Below, in pieces: positions 43,462 through 50,995 of a stretch of 64,000 nt of DNA (position 1 is the first letter of the stretch; every line of letters begins with the position of its first letter). Where the stretch lies: NCBI RefSeq assembly GCF_008298015.1, contig NZ_VTPX01000001.1, forward strand, positions 186,001 to 250,000, given 5' to 3'. The DNA is from Salinicola corii (GTDB lineage: Bacteria > Pseudomonadota > Gammaproteobacteria > Pseudomonadales > Halomonadaceae). The translations under genes and the position numbers were made by a program. Under the pieces are notes generated by a model. That model did not search any database. It worked only from the letters and a program-made list of their open reading frames with translations, and was not told the DNA's origin.

Positions 43462-43932
43462 ATGATGGACTGGAAGATCTCTCGGTTGGACCGCGCTGAC
43501 ACGCTCGATATAGAAACGGTATCGCGTTGGACCTTCGACGCCTGGGGCGGACTCCACCCGCACACGACGTTCGACGAATGGCGGGACGACACCCGCGAGG
43601 ATTGCGGTGCCAGAGGCGTGCCTTCGGTATTCGTGGTCATGAACGATGGCGAGCCGATAGCTACCGCGAGCCTGACACTCAGCGACATGAGCACTCGGCC
43701 CGCCATGGGGCCCTGGCTCGCCTCCGTTTTCGTCCTGCCGGCTTGGCGCGGCCGCGGTATCGCCTCGGCATTGGTGGCGACGGTGGAGACCGAGGCCCGG
43801 GAAGCGGGTTGTCGGCGACTTTATCTCTACACACCCGACCAGGTGGCGCTCTACGCGCGGCTGGGCTGGGTGCCCTTCGAATCCGTGATCTATCGTGGCG
43901 AGCGCGTCACGTTGATGCACCAGGACCTCTGA
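43462..43932 (+). CDS. GNAT-family N-acetyltransferase
   Basis: Acetyl-CoA-dependent transferase of 156 residues. Core motifs are SVFVLPAWRGRGIASALVATVE (as VFVLP, then WRGRGIASAL), then AGCRRLYLYTPDQVALYARLGW. I chose the first of two adjacent ATG codons, with GGTGGGG upstream; an earlier GTG frame adds nine residues. It stands alone between yjdM and the convergent narK-type gene. Substrate unknown. Confidence 0.8.
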   Translation: MMDWKISRLDRADTLDIETVSRWTFDAWGGLHPHTTFDEWRDDTREDCGARGVPSVFVVMNDGEPIATASLTLSDMSTRPAMGPWLASVFVLPAWRGRGIASALVATVETEAREAGCRRLYLYTPDQVALYARLGWVPFESVIYRGERVTLMHQDL

Positions 43933-43959
43933 AAAAAGCCGCTACCCGAAGGCAGCGGC
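43933..43959 (-). terminator. Terminator of the narK-type gene
   Basis: On the minus strand GCCGCTGCC pairs with GGTAGCGGC over most positions and is followed by TTTTTTC, directly after the convergent GNAT stop codon. Confidence 0.75.
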
Positions 43960-44005
43960 GAAGATCGCATGGACTCGCGATGGAGAGGGGCGTGATGACA
44001 AGGCG

Positions 44006-45388
44006 TCATCGCAGGGGTGCGCGCTCAGCCGACAGCAGCCCCCGCTCGGCATCCCTAGTGACATGGCGCTCGCCCTCGGCCTGGCGATAGGCCGCATCTT
44101 CGGTCGCTTCTGTCTCCGTGGAGAACCTGACCGCGAGCGCGAATAGCGAGGCGGCGATGACTGCCAGACCCAGATAGAAAAGACCCTGTTGATAGGAGAG
44201 CGATTCCGAGCGAAACAGGAAGCCGGCGGCCACGGCACCGGCATTGCCGCCGGCACCGACGATCCCCGCCACCGCGCCCAGCGCCTGCTTGTTGATGAAC
44301 GGCACGACGCCGAAGGTGGCACCCTCTGCCATCTGCACGAACAGGCTGAACACCAGCATGATGCCGATCGCCACGGCCAAGGTCTGCATCTGGGCGAAGC
44401 CGATCAGCGCGATGCCTTCGCACAACAACGCGATGAACAGCCAGCGTACGCGTCCCTTGAGCCCGCCGTTACGCGCGAACAGGTCGGAGAAGATGCCGCC
44501 GAGGGTGCGGGCGAACAGATTCATCAAGCCGAACAGGCCTGCGATCAACCCCGCGGTGGCCAGGTCCAGTGAGAAGGTATCGAAGAAGTAGATCGCGGCG
44601 ATGTTGTTGATCGTGAGTTCCACGCCGAAGCAGGCCGCGTAGACCACGAACAGTGCCCAGACGCGAGTATCCCTGGCGGCGGCGGTAAAGCTTTGCATGG
44701 CGCCGTGTTCCCGTGCGGCCGGAGGGAGTTCGCCGCGGGCACGCAGGTCGCTGAAATTGCCGTCGGGCGCGTCCTGGGTGAAGTGGTAGTAGGCCAGGCC
44801 GGTCAGGAACAGCACGATCCCCGGCACGACCATCGCCAGTCGCCAGCCCAGCGTTTCGCTGACACCCAGCATCAGCACGCCGGAAAACACCAACGGCATC
44901 AGGATCTGGGTGGTACCGCCGCCGAGATTGCCCCAGCCGGCGGTCGTGGCGTTGGCGGTCCCGACCACGTTGGGCGCGAACATGACGGTCGAATGGTACT
45001 GGGTGATGACGAAAGAGGCGCCGATCGCGCCGATTGCCAGTCGAGCCAGCAGAAAAGTTTCGAAGCTATCGGCCAGACCGATCAGCATGACCGGCAGCGA
45101 TCCCAGGCAGAGCAGCCAGGTGTAGGTCTTGCGTGGACCGAGCCGGTCGCAGAGCAGCCCGATGACCAGTCGGACGGCGATGGTGATCGCCACGGAAGCG
45201 ATGATGGTATTGCCGATCTGTGTCTTGGAGAGATCCAGGTCATCGCGCACCACGGCCATCAGTGGCGCGATGCCGAACCAGCCGAAGAAACAGACGTGAA
45301 AGGCGAACCAGGACAGGTGGAAGGCGCGCATCTGCGGTGTAAAGAAACTGAACAGGCGGATCTTGTTGGCTTTGTGGCGGATGTCCAT
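44006..45388 (-). CDS. NarK/NasA-type nitrate/nitrite MFS transporter
   Basis: Major-facilitator importer for nitrate (or nitrite exchanger), 460 residues, about 12 helices. Nitrate signatures are visible: GNLGGGTTQILMP and GAGGNAGAVAAGF correspond to the two Gly-rich NNP motifs, and RLVIGLLCDRLGPRKTY is the MFS loop. The ATG at 45388 is the start; the frame upstream runs through the leader hairpins. Third nas unit, with its own sigma-54 promoter and terminator leader, downstream of nasR. Confidence 0.9.
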   Translation of the reverse strand: MDIRHKANKIRLFSFFTPQMRAFHLSWFAFHVCFFGWFGIAPLMAVVRDDLDLSKTQIGNTIIASVAITIAVRLVIGLLCDRLGPRKTYTWLLCLGSLPVMLIGLADSFETFLLARLAIGAIGASFVITQYHSTVMFAPNVVGTANATTAGWGNLGGGTTQILMPLVFSGVLMLGVSETLGWRLAMVVPGIVLFLTGLAYYHFTQDAPDGNFSDLRARGELPPAAREHGAMQSFTAAARDTRVWALFVVYAACFGVELTINNIAAIYFFDTFSLDLATAGLIAGLFGLMNLFARTLGGIFSDLFARNGGLKGRVRWLFIALLCEGIALIGFAQMQTLAVAIGIMLVFSLFVQMAEGATFGVVPFINKQALGAVAGIVGAGGNAGAVAAGFLFRSESLSYQQGLFYLGLAVIAASLFALAVRFSTETEATEDAAYRQAEGERHVTRDAERGLLSAERAPLR

Positions 45389-45418
45389 GAAGATCACTCT
45401 CCGATGGTGACGGGCATG

Positions 45419-45473
45419 AAAAAACGGCGTCCATCGCTCGTCATGCAGGGCATGAGAAGCGATGGACGCCGTT
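45419..45473 (-). terminator. Leader terminator of the narK-type gene
   Basis: A perfect 16-bp stem (AACGGCGTCCATCGCT and its complement) with a 19-base loop and a T tract on the minus strand lies 31 bases before the start codon. Confidence 0.85.
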
Positions 45474-45488
45474 GTCCGTTGCGGGCCT

Positions 45489-45504
45489 CGACCGTCGTTG
45501 GCCG
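45489..45504 (-). promoter_or_regulatory. Second ANTAR-type leader hairpin (narK unit)
   Basis: Stem CGGCC/GGTCG (one G-T pair) around hexaloop AACGAC, with A at position 1 and G at position 4. It ends 15 bases before the terminator. Confidence 0.65.
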
Positions 45505-45549
45505 GGCGCCGGCGATGATTGGGTCGGGAGTCGTCTGACGACACCCCGG

Positions 45550-45569
45550 TCGGGCCGCCGTTGGTCCGA
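45550..45569 (-). promoter_or_regulatory. First ANTAR-type leader hairpin (narK unit)
   Basis: A seven-position stem with one mismatch (TCGGACC/GGCCCGA) around hexaloop AACGGC, just after the predicted transcription start. Confidence 0.65.
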
Positions 45570-45583
45570 ACTCATCGAGTCAA

Positions 45584-45598
45584 GCAGAAGGCGTACCA
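45584..45598 (-). promoter_or_regulatory. Sigma-54 promoter of the narK-type gene
   Basis: TGGTACGCCTTCTGC on the minus strand keeps GG at -24 and GC at -12 with the exact 15-base frame. Predicted start near 45572. Confidence 0.55.
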
Positions 45599-45675
45599 GA
45601 ATCGCCGTTAGCGACGAGATTCAACAACATAAGCCCGATCCCGTGATGCACGACGACGGAAGCGCGAGCGGATGG

Positions 45676-45723
45676 AGCCTCAGGTCGGTGCAACGACCCC
45701 GCTCACTGCACCAACAACGTCTG
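45676..45723. promoter_or_regulatory. Pair of NtrC-like sites for the narK unit
   Basis: AGCCTCAGGTCGGTGCA (45676-45692) and TGCACCAACAACGTCTG (45707-45723) each have one perfect half of TGCACC-N5-GGTGCA. Centres are 31 bases apart, about 112 and 143 bases upstream of the predicted start. Confidence 0.4.
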
Positions 45724-45761
45724 GCGGGCGGTTCGAGATCCTGGTTCAGGCTCGCCTGGGT

Positions 45762-47054
45762 TCAGAGGTGCTTCGAGGAGAGCATCTCTACCAGGTCGAT
45801 CACGTTCTGGGCGACCTCGATCAGTGGCTTGCTCTGGTCCATGGCGGTCTTGCGGAGAAGCCGATAGGCCTCGTCCTCGGACAGCTGCCGGTGCGTCATC
45901 AGCAACCCCTTGGCGCGATCGATCCGCTTGCGATCGCGTAGTGTCCGGCGGGTAGTTTCGAGCTCGTCGCTGATCTGCTGCAGCCTGGCGTTCTGCAGCT
46001 GTACCAGGTCGATCAGCGAGCGACTGAAGCGTGAATCCATCGTATTGGCGGTCAGGGCGCCAAGCCCCGCTGCCTGGTCCGAGGCCGGTACCTCCAGCAG
46101 CAGGTTCAGCGGAGCCGCCCACGGCTCCCCATTCAATGCCTCCTGCGGACCCGAGCCATTTTCGATGTCGCGTTCGGTCTGGACGATGCGCTCGCGGCAG
46201 CTGTGCTGAAGCTCCTCGACCAGACGATCCTCGATCCCCTTCATGGCGTCGATGCGCTGGGTGGCGATCGCGAACCACTGCTCGCCGGGATCGTCGAGAT
46301 CGCCAGGTAGCGGTGTCTCCTGCGTCGCCAGTTCACGCAGCCGATCGATGGCGCCGTGAACCGGCTGGTCGAGCTCCCGGCGCCAACGAGAGGCCAGGTC
46401 GGCACTGGCGAATTCGGCGAAGGTCTCGAAGCAGCGCTGCTGGGCATCGATCAATTGGCGTAGCGTCTGGCGATGGGCCTCGTCGAAGGCGCCCAGCGTG
46501 AAGCCGAAGGCGCCGCAGGCGCGCTCCTGTCCGGCGAGTTCCTTGCCCTGGATGAAGTGGAACAGACACACCAGCACGCGGGTGATTTCGATGTCGCCGG
46601 CGGTATCCGCGGCTTCGAAGATGACCGATAGCAGGTTGCTGATCAGGCGGTTGAACAGCCGCACGGCGTCGTCCGCGGTCAGGCGGTGTGCGTCGATCTC
46701 CAGGCGGATGCCGGGGAGCGCATCGAGCCCGTGCCAGACCGCGGCGACCCGGATCAGCAGGCGGGTGTTGGCGAGCCGGTGCGGGGCTCGGTCGGTTTGC
46801 GGGGTTGCCCACTCTTCGAGGCGCTGGCGAAGCGTGATCTCGGCTTGCCGGCTGTCGGCGATACGCTGTCGGCGTTGTGTGGCGAAACGTCGGCCTTGTG
46901 AGCCGAGATAAATACTGGAGGCGCCGCGCTCGCGCTGCAGCGCATGCACGAAATGGCTGATATCGCCAACGACGGCGGCGGTTTCAGCCAGGCCGGTCAA
47001 CTGCTCGATCTCGGAAATCTTGGCCGCACGCAGCAGCCGGTCGATCGCTTCCAT
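45762..47054 (-). CDS. nasR: Nitrate/nitrite-responsive transcription antiterminator, NIT-ANTAR
   Basis: NasR senses nitrate or nitrite and binds leader RNA hairpins to stop terminator formation in assimilatory nas operons. The 430-residue protein has an N-terminal NIT sensor region (HFVHALQRERGASSIYLGSQ near 38-57, the conserved P-box-like ERGAS segment, and RRELDQPVHGAIDRLREL) and a C-terminal ANTAR domain (RIDRAKGLLMTHRQLSEDEA, then YRLLRKTAMDQSKPLIEVA, about 375-425). It lies upstream of the narK-type gene on the same strand. All three terminator-bearing nas leaders in this window are natural targets. Confidence 0.9.
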   Translation of the reverse strand: MEAIDRLLRAAKISEIEQLTGLAETAAVVGDISHFVHALQRERGASSIYLGSQGRRFATQRRQRIADSRQAEITLRQRLEEWATPQTDRAPHRLANTRLLIRVAAVWHGLDALPGIRLEIDAHRLTADDAVRLFNRLISNLLSVIFEAADTAGDIEITRVLVCLFHFIQGKELAGQERACGAFGFTLGAFDEAHRQTLRQLIDAQQRCFETFAEFASADLASRWRRELDQPVHGAIDRLRELATQETPLPGDLDDPGEQWFAIATQRIDAMKGIEDRLVEELQHSCRERIVQTERDIENGSGPQEALNGEPWAAPLNLLLEVPASDQAAGLGALTANTMDSRFSRSLIDLVQLQNARLQQISDELETTRRTLRDRKRIDRAKGLLMTHRQLSEDEAYRLLRKTAMDQSKPLIEVAQNVIDLVEMLSSKHL

Positions 47055-47304
47055 GGGTCACGGAGCCCTGTGTCGAATTATTGTTGTCGGAGTCATCTTG
47101 CCGATGCGCTGCCGGTGCTATCGTTCTCGCGAATTCTACCAAGGTCGTAACCGACTCTACCGCGTACGCCGAGGAGGCGCACGCGGTCAGGTCTCTGGAA
47201 GGGGCTGGAATTGCGGACGGATCGAGGCCGAGACGGCTCCGTGTTCGCCGCGAGACGGTTCGATCAATGACGAGGGCGGCGGGGGCCAGCCGGGATTGGC
47301 GTGA

Positions 47305-47658
47305 TCAGTCGCTCTTCGAACGGACTTCGTATTCGCCGTCGAGCACGCGCTGAGAGCGCCCGGGGGAGGCGTCGCCGCCGTGATCGGCGCTGCCGCCGGC
47401 GTACTGAGCCTGGGACGCACGAACCTGCTCGGCGCGCTTGTTCATTCGATGGCGGAGAAACGGCAGCATCGCCCAGCCGATGATCAGCAGGAAGAGGCCG
47501 AGCAGGGTGCCGATAATCAGCATTGCGCCGAAAAGCAGCCAGGTCAGTAGCAGTCGGATGCCACTGGCTCCGTGGCTGGGGCGGGCCTGCTGAACGCGCT
47601 CGCGCCACTGCTGGGCGGTGCGCCAGGCGGCGTTGTCCTTCTGGCGGTTGTCGGTCAT
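47305..47658 (-). CDS. Small membrane protein, unrecognised
   Basis: The 117-residue product has a basic N-terminus, a hydrophobic hairpin or two helices at about 34-66 (IRLLLTWLLFGAMLIIGTLL, then FLLIIGWAMLPFL) and a hydrophilic C-terminal tail rich in Gly, Ser and Arg. Its ATG overlaps the stop of the PepSY-like gene upstream (ATGA), so it is translationally coupled to it. I do not recognise the family; its position beside PepSY and PhoPQ-like genes suggests an envelope role. Confidence 0.65.
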   Translation of the reverse strand: MTDNRQKDNAAWRTAQQWRERVQQARPSHGASGIRLLLTWLLFGAMLIIGTLLGLFLLIIGWAMLPFLRHRMNKRAEQVRASQAQYAGGSADHGGDASPGRSQRVLDGEYEVRSKSD

Positions 47659-48143
47659 CCGTTGGCACTCCCAGTGTCGCGATGTTCGGAATTCAGCTCC
47701 TCGCGGTGCAGGTCGAGTTCGAACTGCCCTTGCTGCGCATTGTAGCCCTCGATCTCGACATGCCCATCACTATCGACCTCGAGCTCCGCGAAATGTTGCA
47801 TCCCCTCGGCCCGGGCTTTCGAGAGTGCGGCATTCAACTCCTCCTTGGTCAGACCCCAGTCGGGGGCGATCGACTTCCGCTGACTCTCGCGCATCAACGT
47901 GCCCTCGTTCAGCGTCATCGCGACATCGAGTTCCCAGCCATCGGCGCGCCAGCCTTCGATCTCGAATCGATTGTCATCGTGATCGGCATCCAGTTTCTCG
48001 TAGCGATTGAAACCGTAATCCTCGGCGCTGTTGAGCAGCTTCTCCAATTGACCGTAGGAGAGTGTGGTGTCACCCGCCAGGGCGTTGGCGCCGAAGCCTC
48101 CGCCGAGCGCGACGGCAGGGAGTACCCATAGACGATTTTTCAT
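47655..48143 (-). CDS. Exported PepSY-like protein
   Basis: The 162-residue protein has a signal peptide (LWVLPAVALGGGFGANALA, cleavage about residue 23) and two PepSY-like repeats: DYGFNRYEKLDADHDDNRFEIEG (as YEKLDAD and FEIEGWRADGWELDV) and LTKEELNAALSKARAEGM with FAELEVDSDGHVEIEGYNAQ. PepSY domains are extracytoplasmic and often inhibit peptidases or sense cations. AGGAGG precedes the ATG. It is divergent from another PepSY gene linked to a two-component system. Confidence 0.75.
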   Translation of the reverse strand: MKNRLWVLPAVALGGGFGANALAGDTTLSYGQLEKLLNSAEDYGFNRYEKLDADHDDNRFEIEGWRADGWELDVAMTLNEGTLMRESQRKSIAPDWGLTKEELNAALSKARAEGMQHFAELEVDSDGHVEIEGYNAQQGQFELDLHREELNSEHRDTGSANG

Positions 48144-48260
48144 GACGGACCTCCTGAGGAGCGTTTTCCGGTAGGCGCTGGTTGCGCCAGTCGGCCGTAG
48201 CCGACCCTGTCACCCGTTATACGATACGCGCGAGGACCTTGCGTCGAACTGACGACGACA

Positions 48261-48277
48261 TTCATGTTGCGTTAATC
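48261..48277. promoter_or_regulatory. Response-regulator box TTCATG-N5-TTAATC
   Basis: Direct repeat with an 11-base period in the divergent gap, matching the yrbL box in its second half and the 48324 box in its first half. Confidence 0.4.
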
Positions 48278-48323
48278 GCCCGTCGATGACCGGAATGTCG
48301 AACCGAGCTCGTCCGACTGAATG

Positions 48324-48340
48324 TTCATGTCGGATTCATG
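48324..48340. promoter_or_regulatory. Response-regulator box TTCATG-N5-TTCATG
   Basis: Perfect six-base direct repeat with 11-base period, 22 bases before the pepSY start; fits an OmpR-family regulator tandem site. Confidence 0.45.
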
Positions 48341-48362
48341 GCAACTGCGGCACACTGATAGC

Positions 48363-48707
48363 ATGAAACTTCGCGACCCTCTTATGCTGCTGCTCGTGAC
48401 CATGCCGCTGATGATGAGCGGGGCACTGGTACCCGTGAGTGCCGATGGCGACAATTGGCGGGATCTCCACAAGGAGGTCAAGGAAGGCCATCTGGTCGGT
48501 ATCGACGAGATCATGGATTGGCTGGAAGCCCGCTATGAGGGGCAGATTCTCGAGGTCGAGCTGGAGCAGGAGGATGGCAAGATCGAATATGAGGTGGAAA
48601 TGATCGGGCCTCGAGGACAGGTCGTCGAATTCGAATTCGACGCTACCAACGGCGAGTTGTTGAGCATCGAGGGAGTCAATATCGAGGCGATGAAGAAGTC
48701 GCCCTGA
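48363..48707 (+). CDS. Exported PepSY-domain protein of the PhoPQ-like operon
   Basis: The 114-residue protein from MKLRDPLM has a signal peptide (LMLLLVTMPLMMSGALV, cleavage near VSA) and one PepSY domain (EVKEGHLVGIDEIMDWLEARY, ILEVELEQEDGKIEYEVEM and FEFDATNGELLSIEG). Such small PepSY proteins often precede two-component genes and may tune the sensor kinase. It is followed by the response regulator after 110 bases. An earlier in-frame start at 48321 would run through the direct-repeat box and is less likely. Confidence 0.82.
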   Translation: MKLRDPLMLLLVTMPLMMSGALVPVSADGDNWRDLHKEVKEGHLVGIDEIMDWLEARYEGQILEVELEQEDGKIEYEVEMIGPRGQVVEFEFDATNGELLSIEGVNIEAMKKSP

Positions 48708-48817
48708 GTTATTTTTCATCAGCCACGTTGGCATCGGTGACGTTGCATGCAAGTGATGTCAGACGTGGACCATCGCTTGGCGATGACGCCAGCGAAGCCT
48801 TGAACACGGAGTCGGTA

Positions 48818-49489
48818 ATGAAGGTACTGTTGGTCGAGGACGATGCGGCTCTCGCCGAGGCGCTGGCGGATGCGCTGGCCGAGGCCGGGTTGCTGATCGA
48901 GTCGACGACCACTGGGCGGGAGGCCGACTATCTGGTCCGCACCGAACGTTACGATGCGGTCATCCTGGATCTGGGTCTGCCCGATGGCGACGGTACGCGC
49001 TGGCTCTCCCAGTGGCGAGAGGACGATATCGACCTGCCTGTCCTGGTCCTGACGGCGCGGGAGCGCTGGTCCGACAAGGCCGCGGGTTTTTCCGCGGGTG
49101 CCGATGATTACGTGGTCAAGCCGTTCGAGACCGCGGAAGTGCTGTTTCGCCTGCGCGCGCTGGTCCGGCGCAGTCACGGTCATGCCCATCCGGTGATTCG
49201 GGTGGGGGAGCTGACCCTGGACACACACTCCGGCAGCGTCTCCCTGGCGGGTCGCCCCATCACGTTGACCGCGCAGGAGTCCCGACTGCTCTCCTACCTG
49301 ATGCACGCCTCGCCACGCATCGTCAGTCGGGCCGAACTGGTCGAGCATGTCTACAACCGCGACCATGAGCCCGACTCCAACGTCATCGACGTGCAGATCA
49401 GTCGACTGCGCCGCAAGTTCGGCCGCGCCCGGATCGAGACGCTTCGAGGCCAGGGCTATCGTCTGGTCGATCTCGAGGCCGGCGTTTGA
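48818..49489 (+). CDS. OmpR/PhoP-family response regulator
   Basis: Cytoplasmic transcription factor of 223 residues. The receiver domain has LVEDDAALAEAL, the phosphorylated Asp in AVILDLGLPDGDG (about residue 51), VLTARE and Lys in DDYVVKPF. The C-terminal winged helix is SRLLSYLMHASPRIVSRAEL with NVIDVQISRLRRKFG. It is followed by a sensor kinase with a PhoQ-like H-box, so PhoP is the nearest well-known relative. The frame is open 90 bases upstream; the ATG giving MKVLLVEDD is the family start. Confidence 0.9.
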   Translation: MKVLLVEDDAALAEALADALAEAGLLIESTTTGREADYLVRTERYDAVILDLGLPDGDGTRWLSQWREDDIDLPVLVLTARERWSDKAAGFSAGADDYVVKPFETAEVLFRLRALVRRSHGHAHPVIRVGELTLDTHSGSVSLAGRPITLTAQESRLLSYLMHASPRIVSRAELVEHVYNRDHEPDSNVIDVQISRLRRKFGRARIETLRGQGYRLVDLEAGV

Positions 49490-49500
49490 AGGGCAAAGGC

Positions 49501-50940
49501 ATGAAAGCGTGGCAACCTCGGTGGCTGGTGCGATTGGGCGAGCGCCTGCGCCTGGCGCCATTGGGCGCGCGTCTGCTGGTGGCGTCACTGATGCTGGTCA
49601 TCGTGCTCCTGCCATTGGCCGGCATCGGGCTGAGTTACAACTTTCGCCAGTCCGCCACCGCTTCCTTCGACAGCCGGCTCGAATCCCAGCTCAATGCGCT
49701 GCTGGCCGGGATCCAGGTCGACAACGTCGGTCAACGTCTTCAACTCAATCGCTCACTGGGCGACGCTCGCTTCGACCGCGTCTATTCCGGCTGGTACTGG
49801 CAGGTGAGCGACGGTGGCGATCTCACCATGACCTCGCGCTCGCTGTGGGACCAGCGTCTGCCCGTCCCCGGGCACCACGAGGGGGTCAATATCTATGAAG
49901 TCAGCGGTCCGCGTGACGACGCGCTTCGCATGATCGAACGTGATCTCCGGCTGCCGGGCTATCGCGACGTTATCCACGTGGCGCTGGCGGGTTCGACCGC
50001 GGAGCTGGATCACGAGGTCGGGCGCTTCGAGCGACTGCTGATCCTGTCGCTGGCCACCTTTGGCGTGTTGCTGCTTGCGGGTCTGGCGCTCCAGATGCGC
50101 TGGGGGCTCGCGCCACTGAGGCGGATGTCCGCCAATCTACGGGCGGTGGAGGAGGGCGAGAGCGAACGGCTTGACACGCAGTTGCCGGTGGAGCTGAAGG
50201 AGTTGGCGCTGGCCATGAACGGGGTGCTGGAACGCGACCGACGCTTGATCGAGCGCGGTCGTGCGGCGGCAGGCAATCTGGCGCATGCATTGAAGACTCC
50301 CGTCAGCGTGCTCAAGACCCTCTCCGAGCGTTTCCCTGAAGCGCAGCGCCAGCCAATCAATACCGAACTGACACGTATCGACGATGCGGTGCGCCATCAT
50401 CTGGCGCGAGCGTCGGCAGCGGGCGGGGTGGCGTTCTCGGGGCGGGTGTCGATTCGCGACGCGATCGCCCCTGTCGTCCAGGGGCTGGCCAAGTTGGCCG
50501 AACGCCGCGGCATACGCTTCGATGTCGATATCGACCCCAGGGCGGCGGCGCGCATCGACCCACAGGATATTCAGGAACTGACGGGAAACCTGTTGGAGAA
50601 CGCGCTGCGTTGGGCGGACGGTCGCGTCATGTTCCGAGTCTCCCGGGTACCCCAGGGGGTGCGCCTGCGGATCGAGGATGACGGTCCGGGGATGACCCGC
50701 GCTCAAGGTGAATCCGCCTTGGCCCGAGGCGTACGGCTGGATGCTCGTGGCTCTGGTTCCGGCTCCGGGGGGTCCGGGCTGGGACTGGCGATCGTCGAGG
50801 ATCTGATGATGCTCTATGGCGGCACGCTGCGCCTGGAGCGTGCCGCTCTGGGCGGCCTGGCGGCCGATGTCTGGTTGCCTGCCTCACCGGTTTCCGCGCA
50901 GGCGGATAATGCGGGCAGCGAGACGTCGTCGTCCGATTGA
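49501..50940 (+). CDS. PhoQ-like sensor histidine kinase
   Basis: Membrane kinase of 479 residues: TM1 (LLVASLMLVIVLLPLAGIGL), a periplasmic domain of about 130 residues with several Asp/Glu, TM2 (LLILSLATFGVLLLAGLAL), HAMP, the H-box NLAHALKTPVSVLKTL, closely like PhoQ (LTHSLKTPLAVL), N-box NLLENALRWA, and G-boxes EDDGPGM and GSGGSGLGLAI. An in-frame TTG at 49486 overlapping the regulator stop is an alternative start. The ligand could be a divalent cation or envelope stress, by analogy with PhoQ only. Confidence 0.88.
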   Translation: MKAWQPRWLVRLGERLRLAPLGARLLVASLMLVIVLLPLAGIGLSYNFRQSATASFDSRLESQLNALLAGIQVDNVGQRLQLNRSLGDARFDRVYSGWYWQVSDGGDLTMTSRSLWDQRLPVPGHHEGVNIYEVSGPRDDALRMIERDLRLPGYRDVIHVALAGSTAELDHEVGRFERLLILSLATFGVLLLAGLALQMRWGLAPLRRMSANLRAVEEGESERLDTQLPVELKELALAMNGVLERDRRLIERGRAAAGNLAHALKTPVSVLKTLSERFPEAQRQPINTELTRIDDAVRHHLARASAAGGVAFSGRVSIRDAIAPVVQGLAKLAERRGIRFDVDIDPRAAARIDPQDIQELTGNLLENALRWADGRVMFRVSRVPQGVRLRIEDDGPGMTRAQGESALARGVRLDARGSGSGSGGSGLGLAIVEDLMMLYGGTLRLERAALGGLAADVWLPASPVSAQADNAGSETSSSD

Positions 50941-50995
50941 GCGTTGATGTCGTGGCGCCCGGGACACCCGATCATCATTACACGCCTCAGTGGAT

